Assembly: GCF_035610345.1 (NCBI RefSeq) | Contig: NZ_CP141212.1 | Location: 2,645,001 to 2,709,000, forward strand | Source of the DNA: Sinorhizobium meliloti | GTDB lineage: Bacteria; Pseudomonadota; Alphaproteobacteria; Rhizobiales; Rhizobiaceae | Length of the DNA: 64,000 bases | Direction of reading: 5' to 3' | In this document: in pieces, positions 29,654 through 38,479 of the stretch | Numbering within the stretch: position 1 is the first letter of the stretch | Layout: every line of letters begins with the position of its first letter | Made by a program: the position numbers and the translations under genes | Notes under the pieces: model-generated | Seen by the model: the letters and a program-made list of their open reading frames with translations, nothing else | What the model was told of the DNA's origin: nothing | The model's database searches: none

Positions 29654-31270
29654 TTATTGCTCGATGCCGCGGTCTTTGAACGATTGATCGATCGCCTTAT
29701 CCACTTTGGCCCGCACACCTTCGAGGTTGAAGCTGGCTCCGCGTTGGCTAGGCGGATATTTGATGAAGCTCTCCAGGAACGCTGCAGCCTTCAATTGACC
29801 CTTCACCAGCAGGAAATCGTTTCTTACAAGCCAGTCGTTGTACTGATCGGACACCAGGTCCGCACGCTCATAGGGGTCCATCCGCAGGTTGAACAGCTTG
29901 GGCACGCGCCAGGTCACAAGCGGCGTTTGCCAGACAGCGAATCCTCCGCCGGCAGTTTGTTCATGAAAGACCACCTTCCAATCGTCGTAGCGTGTGGCCA
30001 CTAGGTTGGCGTCGTCATCGAAATAGAAAAATTCGGAACGGGCACTCTTGTCCGACTTGCCGGTAAGGTAGTCCAGCTGGTTGTAGCCATCGAGATGGTT
30101 CTTGAACGTCGTCGTGCTCCCCTCGGGCTTCCAGCCGTTCAGCAGACGGGTCTTGATGTCTGGGTCACCCGCCGCCGCCAAAAGCGTCGGGAACCAGTCC
30201 AGGCCGGAGACGATCTGATTGGAGACCTGACCTGCCTTGATCTTCCCGGGCCAGCGGACCATTGCCGGTACACGGAAGGCACCTTCCCAGTTTGTGTCTT
30301 TCTCGCTGCGGAACGGGGTCGATGCGGCATCTGGCCATGACCATTGGTTCGGACCATTATCGGTCGTGTAGACGACGATCGTGTTGTCCGTGACGCCGAG
30401 ATCGTCCAAGGCCTTGAGCAGATCGCCGACGTCGCCGTCATGCTCGATCATCCCGTCGGCATATTCATTGCCGGGCATGCCGCTCTGGCCGCGCATGGAT
30501 TCGCGGACATGGGTGAAGGCATGCATGCGTGTCGTGTTCATCCAGGTGAAGAAGGGCTTGCCTTGCTTGACCTGCCTCCGGATGAAATCGATCGCGGCGG
30601 CGGTCGTTTCGTCGTCGATGGTTTCCATGCGCTTACGATTGAGCGCGCCGGTGTCTTCGATCTTCCCGTCGGCCGACGATTTCACCACGCCGCGGGGATT
30701 GTACACCTTCAGGAATTCTTCATCGTCCTTCGGCCACGCCGCTGCTTCCGGCTCTTCTTCCGCATTGAGGTGGTAGAGATTACCGAAAAATTCATCGAAG
30801 CCATGGTTCGTCGGCAGGAACTCGTCCCTGTCGCCCAAGTGGTTTTTGCCAAACTGGCCGGTCGAATAACCCAGCGGCTTCAATGCCTGCGCTATGGTGA
30901 TGTCACCGGCCTGGAGTCCGACCGGCGCTCCGGGTGCACCGACCTTGCAGAGACCCGTGCGCAGGCAGGCCTGGCCGGTAATGAAGGTCGACCGGCCCGC
31001 CGTACAGCTATTCTCGCCATAGTAATCTGTGAAGCGCAGGCCTTCCTTGGCAATGCGGTCGATATTCGGCGTCCTGTAGCCCACAATGCCATCCGCATAG
31101 GCGCTGATGTTCGTCAAACCGATGTCGTCTCCGAAGATTACCAAAATATTTGGCTTGTCTGGTGGGGTAGCGGGTGTCGCTTGCTGCGCATGGGCGACGG
31201 AGATAACCGTCAGTCCCACTGTGATGCCGGCTGCAGCTGAAAAAAGTCGATCAAGTAGCGATCTAGTCAT
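29654..31270 (-). CDS. Exported sulfatase (arylsulfatase family)
   Basis: A 538-residue sulfatase: signal peptide 1-28 (cleaved after AHA), metal-binding Asp48 and Asp49 in IFGDDIG, and the formylglycine site C89-T-A-G-R with downstream STFITGQ; then TTDNGPNQWSW and PFRSEKDTNWEGAFRVPAMVRWPG of the metal site and fold core. The site has Cys followed by Ala-Gly rather than the usual Pro-Ser, which is a known variant. A formylglycine-forming partner must come from elsewhere on the genome. It would release sulfate from organic esters in the periplasm. Ribosome site GAGGAAG. The gene lies alone, its codon use looks less G+C-biased than neighbours, and the 3' end of a tRNA gene faces it. Confidence 0.93.
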   Translation of the reverse strand: MTRSLLDRLFSAAAGITVGLTVISVAHAQQATPATPPDKPNILVIFGDDIGLTNISAYADGIVGYRTPNIDRIAKEGLRFTDYYGENSCTAGRSTFITGQACLRTGLCKVGAPGAPVGLQAGDITIAQALKPLGYSTGQFGKNHLGDRDEFLPTNHGFDEFFGNLYHLNAEEEPEAAAWPKDDEEFLKVYNPRGVVKSSADGKIEDTGALNRKRMETIDDETTAAAIDFIRRQVKQGKPFFTWMNTTRMHAFTHVRESMRGQSGMPGNEYADGMIEHDGDVGDLLKALDDLGVTDNTIVVYTTDNGPNQWSWPDAASTPFRSEKDTNWEGAFRVPAMVRWPGKIKAGQVSNQIVSGLDWFPTLLAAAGDPDIKTRLLNGWKPEGSTTTFKNHLDGYNQLDYLTGKSDKSARSEFFYFDDDANLVATRYDDWKVVFHEQTAGGGFAVWQTPLVTWRVPKLFNLRMDPYERADLVSDQYNDWLVRNDFLLVKGQLKAAAFLESFIKYPPSQRGASFNLEGVRAKVDKAIDQSFKDRGIEQ

Positions 31271-31682
31271 GACACTTCCTCGATATGAAGCTCTAGGCTT
31301 GCTGATGTCCGACTTGCGCTTGCCCGGTATTTACGCGCCGTGAGACGCCGACGCAGTACCCGGACCGAGTACCGGGAGACGTGAAACTGCGACCCGGATA
31401 AGCCCCCTCCGCCGCGTGTGCTCGAGGTGGAGGTTGATCCAAAAAATACAACCGAAGTTAGTATTCGCAACCCTCGTGCAGGTGCCTCTTCGACTGTTTT
31501 CAAAAGTATCGCAGACATACAGGCCCGCCGGCGCAGCTATTGGTCGCGTCGAGAACCGAGGACTACTCCGGCGGAATAGACGGAAAACAGATCAGAATAA
31601 GATGAAGGTTTTGCGAATGGCGCGAGGACTATCAGACGCCAGAAGATAAAAGCGCAATGAAACCAACACTATAAAGTAGTTG
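31271..31682. other. Gene-free stretch between the sulfatase and tRNA-Leu
   Basis: No convincing gene. The sequence is richer in A+T than the rest of the window, mainly in its right half. It holds the sulfatase 5' region and the 3' flank of the tRNA gene. No integrase remnant or repeat of the tRNA 3' end was seen. Confidence 0.5.
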
Positions 31683-31767
31683 TGGTGCCCCATGCCGGAG
31701 TCGAACCAGCACTCCTTTCGGAACTCGATTTTGAGTCGAGCGCGTCTACCAATTCCGCCAATGGGGC
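31683..31767 (-). tRNA. tRNA-Leu (anticodon CAA)
   Basis: Class II tRNA of 85 nt with encoded CCA (31683-31685). Acceptor stem: 5' GCCCCAT (31767-31761) with ATGGGGC; anticodon stem CTCGA/TCGAG with loop CTCAAAA, so the anticodon is CAA reading UUG; T arm GGTTCGACTCC. The long variable arm fits leucine. Confidence 0.96.
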
Positions 31768-31796
31768 TAGAGGCTTGCGTGATATCAGCGCTTGCG

Positions 31797-31825
31797 ATTT
31801 ACACGATCGATTTCGGGCCGGTCAA
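31797..31825 (-). promoter_or_regulatory. Possible promoter of tRNA-Leu
   Basis: On the minus strand TTGACC (31825-31820), 17-base spacer, GTAAAT (31802-31797), ending 29 bases before the tRNA 5' end. The -35 is good and the -10 is poor. Confidence 0.4.
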
Positions 31826-32037
31826 CCGCGAAGTTGCGAATTTCGCCGATCGTGTGAATTTGGCCGGGTGCTCCCACGAAAAAGGGCCGCCGGCTGCTCC
31901 GTACGATCACAAAAGCGTGCAGACGGCCGAACATGCGACCCGATTTACAGAGCCGGCGATCCTGCCTAAGAAGGCGGCGTTCGATTTCACTGGCGCCCGG
32001 GCGACATGTTCGCCGCTCCGCGCGCCGAGGGGTGTGC

Positions 32038-32568
32038 ATGTTTGCAGTTTCGTTCGCTCAGCGCCGGCAACTCATTTGCGCCGTACTCGTCACCATCGGC
32101 ATGGCGGCGACCGTCGGCGGTGCGCTCGGCTTCGAGCATATCGGCGGCTATATCCCCTGCGCGCTGTGCCTGCTTCAGCGCGATCCCTATTATTACGGCA
32201 TTCCGCTCGGAGTTCTCGCCATCGCAACCAGCGTGCTGAAGCTGCCCGGCTGGACCACCCGCACGCTGCTCCTCGGCGTCGGCATACTGATGCTGGTCGG
32301 TGCGGGCCTCGGTGTGTACCATGCGGGCGCCGAGTGGCACTTCTGGGAAGGCCCCTCGACCTGCGCCACCACGGCGCAAGGCATTTCTTCCGATGTCGGC
32401 GACCTGCTCGGCGATCTGGATGCGAAGCACGCGCCCTCCTGCACGGATGCGGCGCTGCGCGTGCTCGGGCTTTCTTTCGCAGGCTGGAACGTCATTGCGA
32501 GCCTGATCCTCGCGGCGATCGCGCTGCGTGGTGCCTTGAAGGCGTCAGTTCAGGGTCGGGCGTCTTAA
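32038..32568 (+). CDS. DsbB-family disulfide bond formation protein
   Basis: A 176-residue inner-membrane protein with four helices. It has the quinone-side C41-A-L-C44 pair in IPCALCLLQRDPYY and a second pair, C109 (STCAT) and C135 (APSC), in the periplasmic loop, as in DsbB, which reoxidises DsbA and passes electrons to ubiquinone. Start ATG 32038; earlier codons in the frame look non-coding. No dsbA is nearby. It ends 2 bases before the convergent HNH gene. Confidence 0.9.
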   Translation: MFAVSFAQRRQLICAVLVTIGMAATVGGALGFEHIGGYIPCALCLLQRDPYYYGIPLGVLAIATSVLKLPGWTTRTLLLGVGILMLVGAGLGVYHAGAEWHFWEGPSTCATTAQGISSDVGDLLGDLDAKHAPSCTDAALRVLGLSFAGWNVIASLILAAIALRGALKASVQGRAS

Positions 32569-32570
32569 CC

Positions 32571-33128
32571 TTACGGCTGCAGCTCGACATCCCAGTAGAG
32601 ATAATCCATCCAGCTGTCATGCAGGTGGTTGGGCGGGAAAAGCCGGCCGTTATTGTGCAGATCCTGAACCGTCGGGTGATAGGGCTTCTGGTGCGGGAAC
32701 ATGCCGGCCTGCTTCGGCAGCTTGCTGCCCTTGCGCAAGTTGCAGGGAGAACAGGCGGCGACGACGTTTTCCCAGGTGGTCTGGCCGCCATGGGCACGCG
32801 GGACCACGTGGTCGAAGGTCAGGTCGTCCGGCGAGCCGCAATACTGGCACTCGAATTTGTCCCGCAGGAATACGTTGAACCGGGTGAAGGCCGGGTGGCG
32901 TGACGGCTGGACATAGCTCTTCAGACAGACGACGCTCGGCAGCCGCATCGAGAAACTCGGCGAGGAGACGGAGTGTTCGTATTCGGCGAGGATAGTCACA
33001 CGGTCGAGAAAGACCGCCTTGATCGCGTCCTGCCAGGACCAGAGCGACAAGGGATAATAACTCAGCGGCCTATAGTCGGCGTTCAACACGAGCGCCGGCA
33101 GGGCCTGAGGTGAGACTGCAATCGTCAA
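32571..33128 (-). CDS. HNH endonuclease family protein
   Basis: A 185-residue protein found as a core gene in many alphaproteobacteria. The C-terminal half has an HNH nuclease with a four-Cys zinc site: CQYCGSPDDLTFDHVVPRA ... CSPCNLRKG, where DHVVP holds the catalytic His and the later NLRK the Asn. The N-terminal VLNADYRPLSYYPLSLWSWQDA is specific to this family. I chose the TTG at 33128 because AGGAGA lies 7 bases upstream; the frame is open to 33200 without a ribosome site. Its cellular target is unknown; a defence role is not implied. Confidence 0.88.
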   Translation of the reverse strand: MTIAVSPQALPALVLNADYRPLSYYPLSLWSWQDAIKAVFLDRVTILAEYEHSVSSPSFSMRLPSVVCLKSYVQPSRHPAFTRFNVFLRDKFECQYCGSPDDLTFDHVVPRAHGGQTTWENVVAACSPCNLRKGSKLPKQAGMFPHQKPYHPTVQDLHNNGRLFPPNHLHDSWMDYLYWDVELQP

Positions 33129-33233
33129 GCGTATTCTCCTGAGCGATTCGGCATCTGCCTCTTCTATATTAGGCGCGTTGCGACAGGATTGTGAAGCCAC
33201 AAAGAAAAGGGAGCAAAGGATCCGCTTTTTTCT

Positions 33234-33881
33234 TCAAGGCGTCACGGGAAGCGCATCGCGGCGCATCTCCTGCGCATAATAGGCCCAAAAAAGCCGCGCG
33301 GCGACACTGCGCCATGGCGACCAGCCGCCCGCGAGCGAATCGACCTCGCTTGCCGTCGGTCGCAGTTCGAGCCCCAGCGCATGGCCGATGGCATTCTGCA
33401 GGGCGACATCGCCGGCCGGGAACACATCCGGATGGCCGGCGCAGAAGAGCAGATAGACCTCGGCGGTCCAACGGCCTATGCCCTTGATCGCCGTCAGTTC
33501 GTGAATTGCCTTCATCGCTTCGGCGTTGCAGATGGCGTCGAGATCGATCTCGCCCGCGGTCGCGGCAGCGGCGACCCTTCTCAGCGTATCGGCCTTGGCC
33601 CGGGACAAGCCGAAGCGTCGGCAATCTTCGTCGTCGAGCGCAAGCACCGCGTCTGCGGTGATCTCGCCGAGCGAGGCCTCCATCCGGTTCCAGATCGCCG
33701 CCGCGCTCGCCTTCGAGACCATCTGGGAGACGATTATGTTGGCGAGGCCGCGGTAACCGGGGTCGGTGCGCCTCAAGGGTACCGGCCCCGCCTTGTCGAT
33801 GACGTGTTCGAGCCGGGCATCGAGCATCACCAGACCGGCAAGACCGGCCTCTATATCCTCGTGCGTCCGGATGATCCGCAT
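33234..33881 (-). CDS. DNA-3-methyladenine glycosylase II (AlkA type)
   Basis: A 215-residue HhH-GPD base-excision glycosylase: ANIIVSQMVSKASAAAIW opens the catalytic domain, AIKGIGRWTAEVYLLF is the helix-hairpin-helix, and the catalytic Asp follows in FPAGDVALQ. It removes alkylated purines from DNA. It lacks the N-terminal domain of E. coli AlkA, as do most alphaproteobacterial forms. Start ATG 33881 (MRIIRTHEDIE); a start four codons upstream is also open. Divergent from gluQRS. Confidence 0.92.
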   Translation of the reverse strand: MRIIRTHEDIEAGLAGLVMLDARLEHVIDKAGPVPLRRTDPGYRGLANIIVSQMVSKASAAAIWNRMEASLGEITADAVLALDDEDCRRFGLSRAKADTLRRVAAAATAGEIDLDAICNAEAMKAIHELTAIKGIGRWTAEVYLLFCAGHPDVFPAGDVALQNAIGHALGLELRPTASEVDSLAGGWSPWRSVAARLFWAYYAQEMRRDALPVTP

Positions 33882-33950
33882 GCATCCTCCCACTGCATGT
33901 GTCCGGGATCGTCGCCGATTTATGGACGAAGCATGCAGGAATTCAAAGTG

Positions 33951-33992
33951 CTACAGATCCCTTGGTGCGCGGGAAGACGCACGGCCCTGTAG
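33951..33992. repeat. Short palindromic repeat, family B (copy 5)
   Basis: Outer CTACAG (33951-33956) with CTGTAG (33987-33992), inner GTGCG (33965-33969) with CGCAC (33978-33982). It lies between the divergent AlkA-type and gluQRS genes, 44 bases before the gluQRS start. Confidence 0.7.
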
Positions 33993-34035
33993 AAAGCGGG
34001 TGATCTTTACAACGCTTCCATGGCAAAGGAAAAGA

Positions 34036-34929
34036 ATGCCGATTTCACGACCAGAACAACCGGTTTTTCGTTTCGCGCCGAGTCCCAACGGTCTCCTGCA
34101 TCTCGGCCACGCCCTGTCGGCGATCCTCAATCACGACATGGCGGAAGCCATGGGCGGCCGTTTCCTGCTGAGGATCGAAGATATCGACCGGACGCGCTGC
34201 CGGCCGGAATTCGAGGCGGCGATCTTCGAGGACCTCGCCTGGCTCGGTCTCGATTGGGAAGAGCCGGTGCGGCGCCAATCCGAACATCTCGGCGTCTATG
34301 CCGCTGCGCTCGAGCGCTTGAACGCGATGGGCCTCGTCTATCCCGCCGTGATGACGCGCGGTGAAATAAGGGCGGCGGTGGCCGCGGCAGAGGCGAAGGG
34401 GCAAGCGTGGCCGCGCGATCCGGACGGGACACCGCTATATCCCGGCCGCGAGCGCGGCTTCACGCCGGACGAGCAGGCGGCTCTCCTGGCGAGCGGCCGC
34501 CCCTATGCCTGGCGTCTCGACATGGGAGAGGCCCTGCGGCGGGCCGGCGGGCCACTCACCTGGCGAGAAACGGGGTTGAGCTCGGGCGAAGCGGCCTCGG
34601 TCGGCGCCGATCCGGCCGCCTGGGGTGACGTCATCCTGTCGCGTTCGGATGCGCCGTCGAGCTATCATCTCTCGGTCGTGGTCGACGATGCCCTGCAGGG
34701 GATCACCCATGTCGTGCGCGGGCGCGACCTCTACCACGCGACATCGGTGCATCGCCTGCTGCAAAGCCTTCTCGGCCTGCCGCAGCCGGTCTATCACCAT
34801 CATCGCCTCGTTCTCGGGCCGGACGGACGGAAACTGTCGAAAAGCAACAGCGACACCGGAATCGCCTCCTTCAGGGCTTCGGGGCACAGGCCTGCGGATG
34901 TCAGGGCCATGGTTCTCGGCGAACGATGA
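34036..34929 (+). CDS. gluQRS: Glutamyl-Q tRNA(Asp) synthetase
   Basis: Shortened glutamyl-tRNA synthetase paralogue that puts glutamate on the queuosine base of tRNA-Asp. The 297-residue protein has the class I HIGH-like motif in FAPSPNGLLHLGHA, LLRIEDIDRTRCRPEF, and a KLSKS loop near the end, but lacks the anticodon-binding domain, which is the mark of GluQRS. Start at ATG 34036 with AAGGA; the open frame extends upstream without similarity. Queuosine appears again in the window: yhhQ at 62.5 kb imports the precursor. Confidence 0.94.
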   Translation: MPISRPEQPVFRFAPSPNGLLHLGHALSAILNHDMAEAMGGRFLLRIEDIDRTRCRPEFEAAIFEDLAWLGLDWEEPVRRQSEHLGVYAAALERLNAMGLVYPAVMTRGEIRAAVAAAEAKGQAWPRDPDGTPLYPGRERGFTPDEQAALLASGRPYAWRLDMGEALRRAGGPLTWRETGLSSGEAASVGADPAAWGDVILSRSDAPSSYHLSVVVDDALQGITHVVRGRDLYHATSVHRLLQSLLGLPQPVYHHHRLVLGPDGRKLSKSNSDTGIASFRASGHRPADVRAMVLGER

Positions 34930-34947
34930 GGAGAGAAATTCGCAGCC

Positions 34948-35823
34948 TTACTCTCCTCGACCCCCCTGGAAACTGCGCCTGACCATGAGCTTCACCTTGT
35001 ATTTCAGAATGGCAGCGTTGATTTCCGCGCCGATGATGAAGATCGCGCCAAGCATGTAGAGGAAGACCAGGACGATCATGATGGAAGCAAGCCCGGCATA
35101 GGTCGTCACGTAGTTGGAAAAATTGGCGATGTAGGAGGCGAAGGCGTAGCCGCCGACGGACCACAGCACGAGCGTGAGGAAGATGCCGGGCAGGACGTCG
35201 ACGACGTTGCGGTGGCCGGCCGGCAGCCACAGATGCGCGACGAGCAAGCCTGCCGTCAGCATGGTCAGCGTCAGGGGCAAGCCCCAATCGTCCACCGCCG
35301 CCATCAGCGTATCCAGCCAGGGGAACCACTGATCCGCATTGCGGACCGCCAGAGGCACCGCGACCAGAAGAAGACTGAGGGCGGCGAGAATGAGCACGGC
35401 GCCGAGCACGAAGCCGAGGCTCGCGAGCCGCGTCACATACCAGTAGCGGCTTTCGGCAACCCTATAGGCGCGATTGAGCGCGATCCTCAATGCTTCGACG
35501 CCGTTCGACGCGAAATAGGCTGCAGCAAGAACGGAGATCGTAAGCAGGCTGCCGCGCGGGATGGTCAATACGCGCACGACTTCGTCGGCGACCGGCTTGG
35601 CGATCGATTCCGGCCAGGTGTCGAAGATCAGATGGACTGCCGTCTGCGCGAACTGATCGGCGCCCAGAAAACTGGCGAGCGCGGTGCCGAAGATCAGAAA
35701 GGGAAAGACGGCCATAAGGGAAGAAAGCGCCACGTGACTGGCCATCGCCCAGCCATCGTCCTCGCTGAAATGCCAGAGCGCATCAAACACGACCTTCCAG
35801 ATGATGCGAACGAATGCCGGCAT
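34948..35823 (-). CDS. YihY/BrkB family inner-membrane protein
   Basis: A 291-residue protein with six predicted membrane helices and the YihY signatures: DDGWAMASHVALSSLMAVFPFLIF, GVEALRIALNRAYRVAESR, and a C-terminal YAGLASIMIVLVFLYMLGAIFIIGAEINA. Once called ribonuclease BN, which is an error of naming; the real function is unknown. I chose the ATG at 35823 with GGGAG upstream; a GTG four codons earlier is open. It ends 18 bases from the convergent gluQRS. Confidence 0.9.
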   Translation of the reverse strand: MPAFVRIIWKVVFDALWHFSEDDGWAMASHVALSSLMAVFPFLIFGTALASFLGADQFAQTAVHLIFDTWPESIAKPVADEVVRVLTIPRGSLLTISVLAAAYFASNGVEALRIALNRAYRVAESRYWYVTRLASLGFVLGAVLILAALSLLLVAVPLAVRNADQWFPWLDTLMAAVDDWGLPLTLTMLTAGLLVAHLWLPAGHRNVVDVLPGIFLTLVLWSVGGYAFASYIANFSNYVTTYAGLASIMIVLVFLYMLGAIFIIGAEINAAILKYKVKLMVRRSFQGGRGE

Positions 35824-35993
35824 TCCGTCTCCCACTCTTTCACCAATCCCGCTCCTGATGAGGACCAGCCGGCGCAGTACCTGCGAACGGCCTTGACGTC
35901 ACGTTCCGGTCCCAGCCATCGCCTTTGCAATTCAATTGTATCCCAACGATGAATATGGGAAATGGGGCTTGGATTTCTACAGGAATCGCGTGG

Positions 35994-36827
35994 ATGCCGG
36001 ATCGCCCCACAATCATCGTCACCGGTTGCTCGTCAGGCATCGGGGCCTATTGCGCCCGGGCGCTGCAGCGGGACGGCTGGCGGGTCTTCGCGACCGTGCG
36101 CCGGCCGGAGGACCAGGCGCCGCTGGAGGCCGAAGGCATCGAGACCTTCATCATGGACTATACCCGGCCGGAGACGATTGCCGCGCTGGTGGAAGCCGTG
36201 ATGGCGCTGAGCGGCGGACGAATCGATGCGCTTTTCAACAATGGCGCCTACGGCCAGGCCGGCGCGGTGGAGGATCTGCCGACGGAGGCCTTGCGGCTCC
36301 AGCTCGAAACCAACGTCATCGGCTGGCACGACCTGACGCGGCGCGTCATCCCGGCGATGCGCGCCCGCGGGCATGGCCGCATCGTCCAGTGCTCGTCCAT
36401 TCTCGGCCTCGTGCCCTATCGCTGGCGCGGCGCCTACAATGCCTCGAAGTTCGCACTCGAGGCGCTTTCGCTCACATTGAGGATGGAGCTCGCCGGCAGC
36501 GGCATCGGCGTGAGCCTGATCGAGCCCGGCCCGATCGCCTCGAAATTCACGACCAATGCGATCGCCTATATCGAGCGGTTCATCGATCTTGAGAATTCCG
36601 TCCATCGCGCGGAATACGAGCGGCAGATGCGGCGCCTGCGCGGCGAGAGCAAACCGGCAGCCGGCAAGCTCGGGCCCGACGCCGTTTATGCCGTACTGAA
36701 ACACGCTTTGACGGCACGCCGTCCGAGGCCGCATTATATAGTGACAAGGCCGGCCAGGCAGGGAGCGTTTCTCAAAAAGCTCCTGCCGGCGGCACTGTTC
36801 TACCGCATCATCGGTCGTCTCGGCTGA
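35994..36827 (+). CDS. Short-chain dehydrogenase/reductase
   Basis: A 277-residue classical SDR: cofactor motif TGCSSGIG at 10-17, LFNNGAYG, catalytic Ser in CSSILG and YNASK (about residue 150). The Arg after GW-RVFATVRR suggests NADP preference. The C-terminal extension (KHALTARRPRPHYIVTRPARQ) matches the group annotated SDR family NAD(P)-dependent oxidoreductase beside HIG1 and cobalamin adenosyltransferase genes in rhizobia. Substrate unknown. First gene of the plus run SDR, HIG1, adenosyltransferase, rhomboid. Confidence 0.88.
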   Translation: MPDRPTIIVTGCSSGIGAYCARALQRDGWRVFATVRRPEDQAPLEAEGIETFIMDYTRPETIAALVEAVMALSGGRIDALFNNGAYGQAGAVEDLPTEALRLQLETNVIGWHDLTRRVIPAMRARGHGRIVQCSSILGLVPYRWRGAYNASKFALEALSLTLRMELAGSGIGVSLIEPGPIASKFTTNAIAYIERFIDLENSVHRAEYERQMRRLRGESKPAAGKLGPDAVYAVLKHALTARRPRPHYIVTRPARQGAFLKKLLPAALFYRIIGRLG

Positions 36828-36849
36828 CCGAACCACAAGGATTTACGCC

Positions 36850-37053
36850 ATGAACAGCTTCCTTACCGGTCTGACCCTGCTCGTCATGGGCCTGGTAGCG
36901 ATCGTGCTGATCCGCGGCCTGCTCAACATGGCCAGGGGCGGCAGCGGCAACACCTCCAACAAACTCATGCAGGCCCGCGTGCTGTTCCAGGCCATCGCCA
37001 TCGTGCTGATCATGCTGACGCTCTGGGTGACCGGCGGCGGCCGTCCGAGCTGA
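36850..37053 (+). CDS. HIG1-domain twin transmembrane protein
   Basis: A 67-residue protein with two membrane helices (about 5-25 and 43-62) joined by a short polar loop; the second, preceded by NKLMQARVLFQA, is the HIG1 signature. Mitochondrial HIG1 proteins stabilise respiratory supercomplexes with cytochrome c oxidase, and a like role is possible here. It follows the SDR gene by 22 bases and precedes the adenosyltransferase gene by 17. Confidence 0.87.
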   Translation: MNSFLTGLTLLVMGLVAIVLIRGLLNMARGGSGNTSNKLMQARVLFQAIAIVLIMLTLWVTGGGRPS

Positions 37054-37070
37054 GGTAAAGCGACAGCATC

Positions 37071-37649
37071 ATGGTGAAATTGAACAAGATCTACACCCGG
37101 ACCGGCGACAACGGCACCACCGGCCTCGTCTCCGGCCCGCGCCGCCTGAAAAGCGACCTCAGGGTCGAGGCCTATGGCGCCATTGACGAGACGAATGCCT
37201 TTGTCGGCCTCGCCCGCCAGCACACGCATGCGATCCCGGATCTCGACGCGATGCTCATGCGCGTCCAGAACGATCTCTTCGATCTTGGCGCCGATCTCGC
37301 CACACCGGATACGGGCGAGAAGCCCGAATACGAGCCGCTTCGCATCGTCGCCGCCCAGGTCGAGCGCCTCGAACGGGAGATCGACCGGCTGAATGCCGAC
37401 CTCGAACCGCTGCGCTCCTTCGTCCTGCCGGCCGGCAGCGCCGCTTCGGCCGCGCTCCATGTGGCCCGTACCGTAGCGCGGCGCGGCGAGAGGCAAATGG
37501 TCGCACTCGCATCGATGGAAGGCGAGGCCGTCAGCGCGGAGGCGGTTGCCTATGTCAACCGCCTTTCGGATTTCCTGTTCGTCGCGGCCCGCTGGGCAAA
37601 TGACAAGGGGCGCGCCGATGTCCTTTGGGTCCCCGGCAACAACAGATAA
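37071..37649 (+). CDS. Cob(I)alamin adenosyltransferase (PduO type)
   Basis: Makes adenosylcobalamin from ATP and cob(I)alamin. The 192-residue protein has the PduO N-terminal KIYTRTGDNGTTGLVSG, the ATP-binding helix VEAYGAIDETNAFVGLAR and the closing YVNRLSDFLFVAARW. This is the salvage-type enzyme, separate from CobO/BtuR. No cobalamin riboswitch precedes it; it sits inside a run of short-spaced plus-strand genes. Confidence 0.94.
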   Translation: MVKLNKIYTRTGDNGTTGLVSGPRRLKSDLRVEAYGAIDETNAFVGLARQHTHAIPDLDAMLMRVQNDLFDLGADLATPDTGEKPEYEPLRIVAAQVERLEREIDRLNADLEPLRSFVLPAGSAASAALHVARTVARRGERQMVALASMEGEAVSAEAVAYVNRLSDFLFVAARWANDKGRADVLWVPGNNR

Positions 37650-37687
37650 CGTATTTTTGTTTCGGCGCGGGTCGTCTCGGGGATCGC

Positions 37688-38479
37688 ATGTTCATACCGC
37701 TGCATGACAGGAACGAGCTGAAGCACATAAGAATGCAGTATGTGACGATCACGCTGATCGTCATCAATTTCGTTGCCTGGCTCGCTACCGGACCCGTCGC
37801 AACCGAGGCTTTCGCCAATGCTGCGATCCTCGGGCTAGGCTATATCCCCGCGATCATCTTCGAGTATGCCGCCCTCGATCCCTCGCTGGTGATCGTTCCG
37901 GACGAATTCACCTTCGTCACCTACTCGTTTCTGCATGGCGACTTCATGCACCTCGCCATGAACATGCTTTTCCTCTGGGTCTTCGGCGACAATGTCGAGG
38001 ACGCGCTCGGGCATTTCCGATTTCTCGTTTTCTATCTTCTGTGCGCGGCGGCCGGAGCGCTGGCCCATGGGCTCCTCGATCCGGCCTCGGAGGCGCCGCT
38101 GATCGGCGCTTCCGGCGCCATATCCGGCGTCGTTGCCGCCTATTTCCTCCTGCACCCCAAGGTGCGGGTCTGGGTGCTCGTGCTCTTCCGCATCCCCCTG
38201 CCGCTCCCCGCCGCCATTCCGCTCGCCTTCTGGATCGGCCAGCAGTTCTTCATGTTCGTGGCCGACCCCGGTGGCGGCGTTTCCTGGAGTGCGCATGTCG
38301 GCGGCATCGTCGCGGGTCTCCTGCTCGTTGTCGTTTTGCGACGCCGCGGTGTGCCGCTGTTCGATCGGACCATCGTCACTCCACGCGCCGTGGAGCACAG
38401 GACGAGAGCGCCCGATGAAGCGTTGCCGGCAGCCGCCGGCGCTTCGAAGCCCGCTCCGCAATGGGGCCGGCCGGGTTGA
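37688..38479 (+). CDS. Rhomboid family intramembrane serine protease
   Basis: A 263-residue membrane protease. Catalytic Ser142 lies in LIGASGAISG and His203 in SWSAHVGGIVAG; the H88-L-A-M-N92 oxyanion motif is also present, so it should be active. Six helices are expected. Rhomboids cut within membrane helices of single-pass proteins; the target is unknown. Start ATG 37688 (MFIPLHDRNELKHIR); the frame extends back into the adenosyltransferase gene. Confidence 0.93.
   Translation: MFIPLHDRNELKHIRMQYVTITLIVINFVAWLATGPVATEAFANAAILGLGYIPAIIFEYAALDPSLVIVPDEFTFVTYSFLHGDFMHLAMNMLFLWVFGDNVEDALGHFRFLVFYLLCAAAGALAHGLLDPASEAPLIGASGAISGVVAAYFLLHPKVRVWVLVLFRIPLPLPAAIPLAFWIGQQFFMFVADPGGGVSWSAHVGGIVAGLLLVVVLRRRGVPLFDRTIVTPRAVEHRTRAPDEALPAAAGASKPAPQWGRPG

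Noticed and set aside
31933..32037. 35-codon N-terminal extension of the dsbB-like gene
   Set aside because: Arg-rich, non-conserved sequence that does not suit an inner-membrane protein start; ATG 32038 gives the usual length.
32571..33128. HNH protein as a restriction or phage-defence gene
   Set aside because: It stands alone among core genes with no methylase or helicase partner; the family is a widespread core gene of unknown target.
37071..37649. Cobalamin riboswitch before the adenosyltransferase gene
   Set aside because: Only 17 bases separate it from the preceding gene and no B12-box-like sequence is visible.
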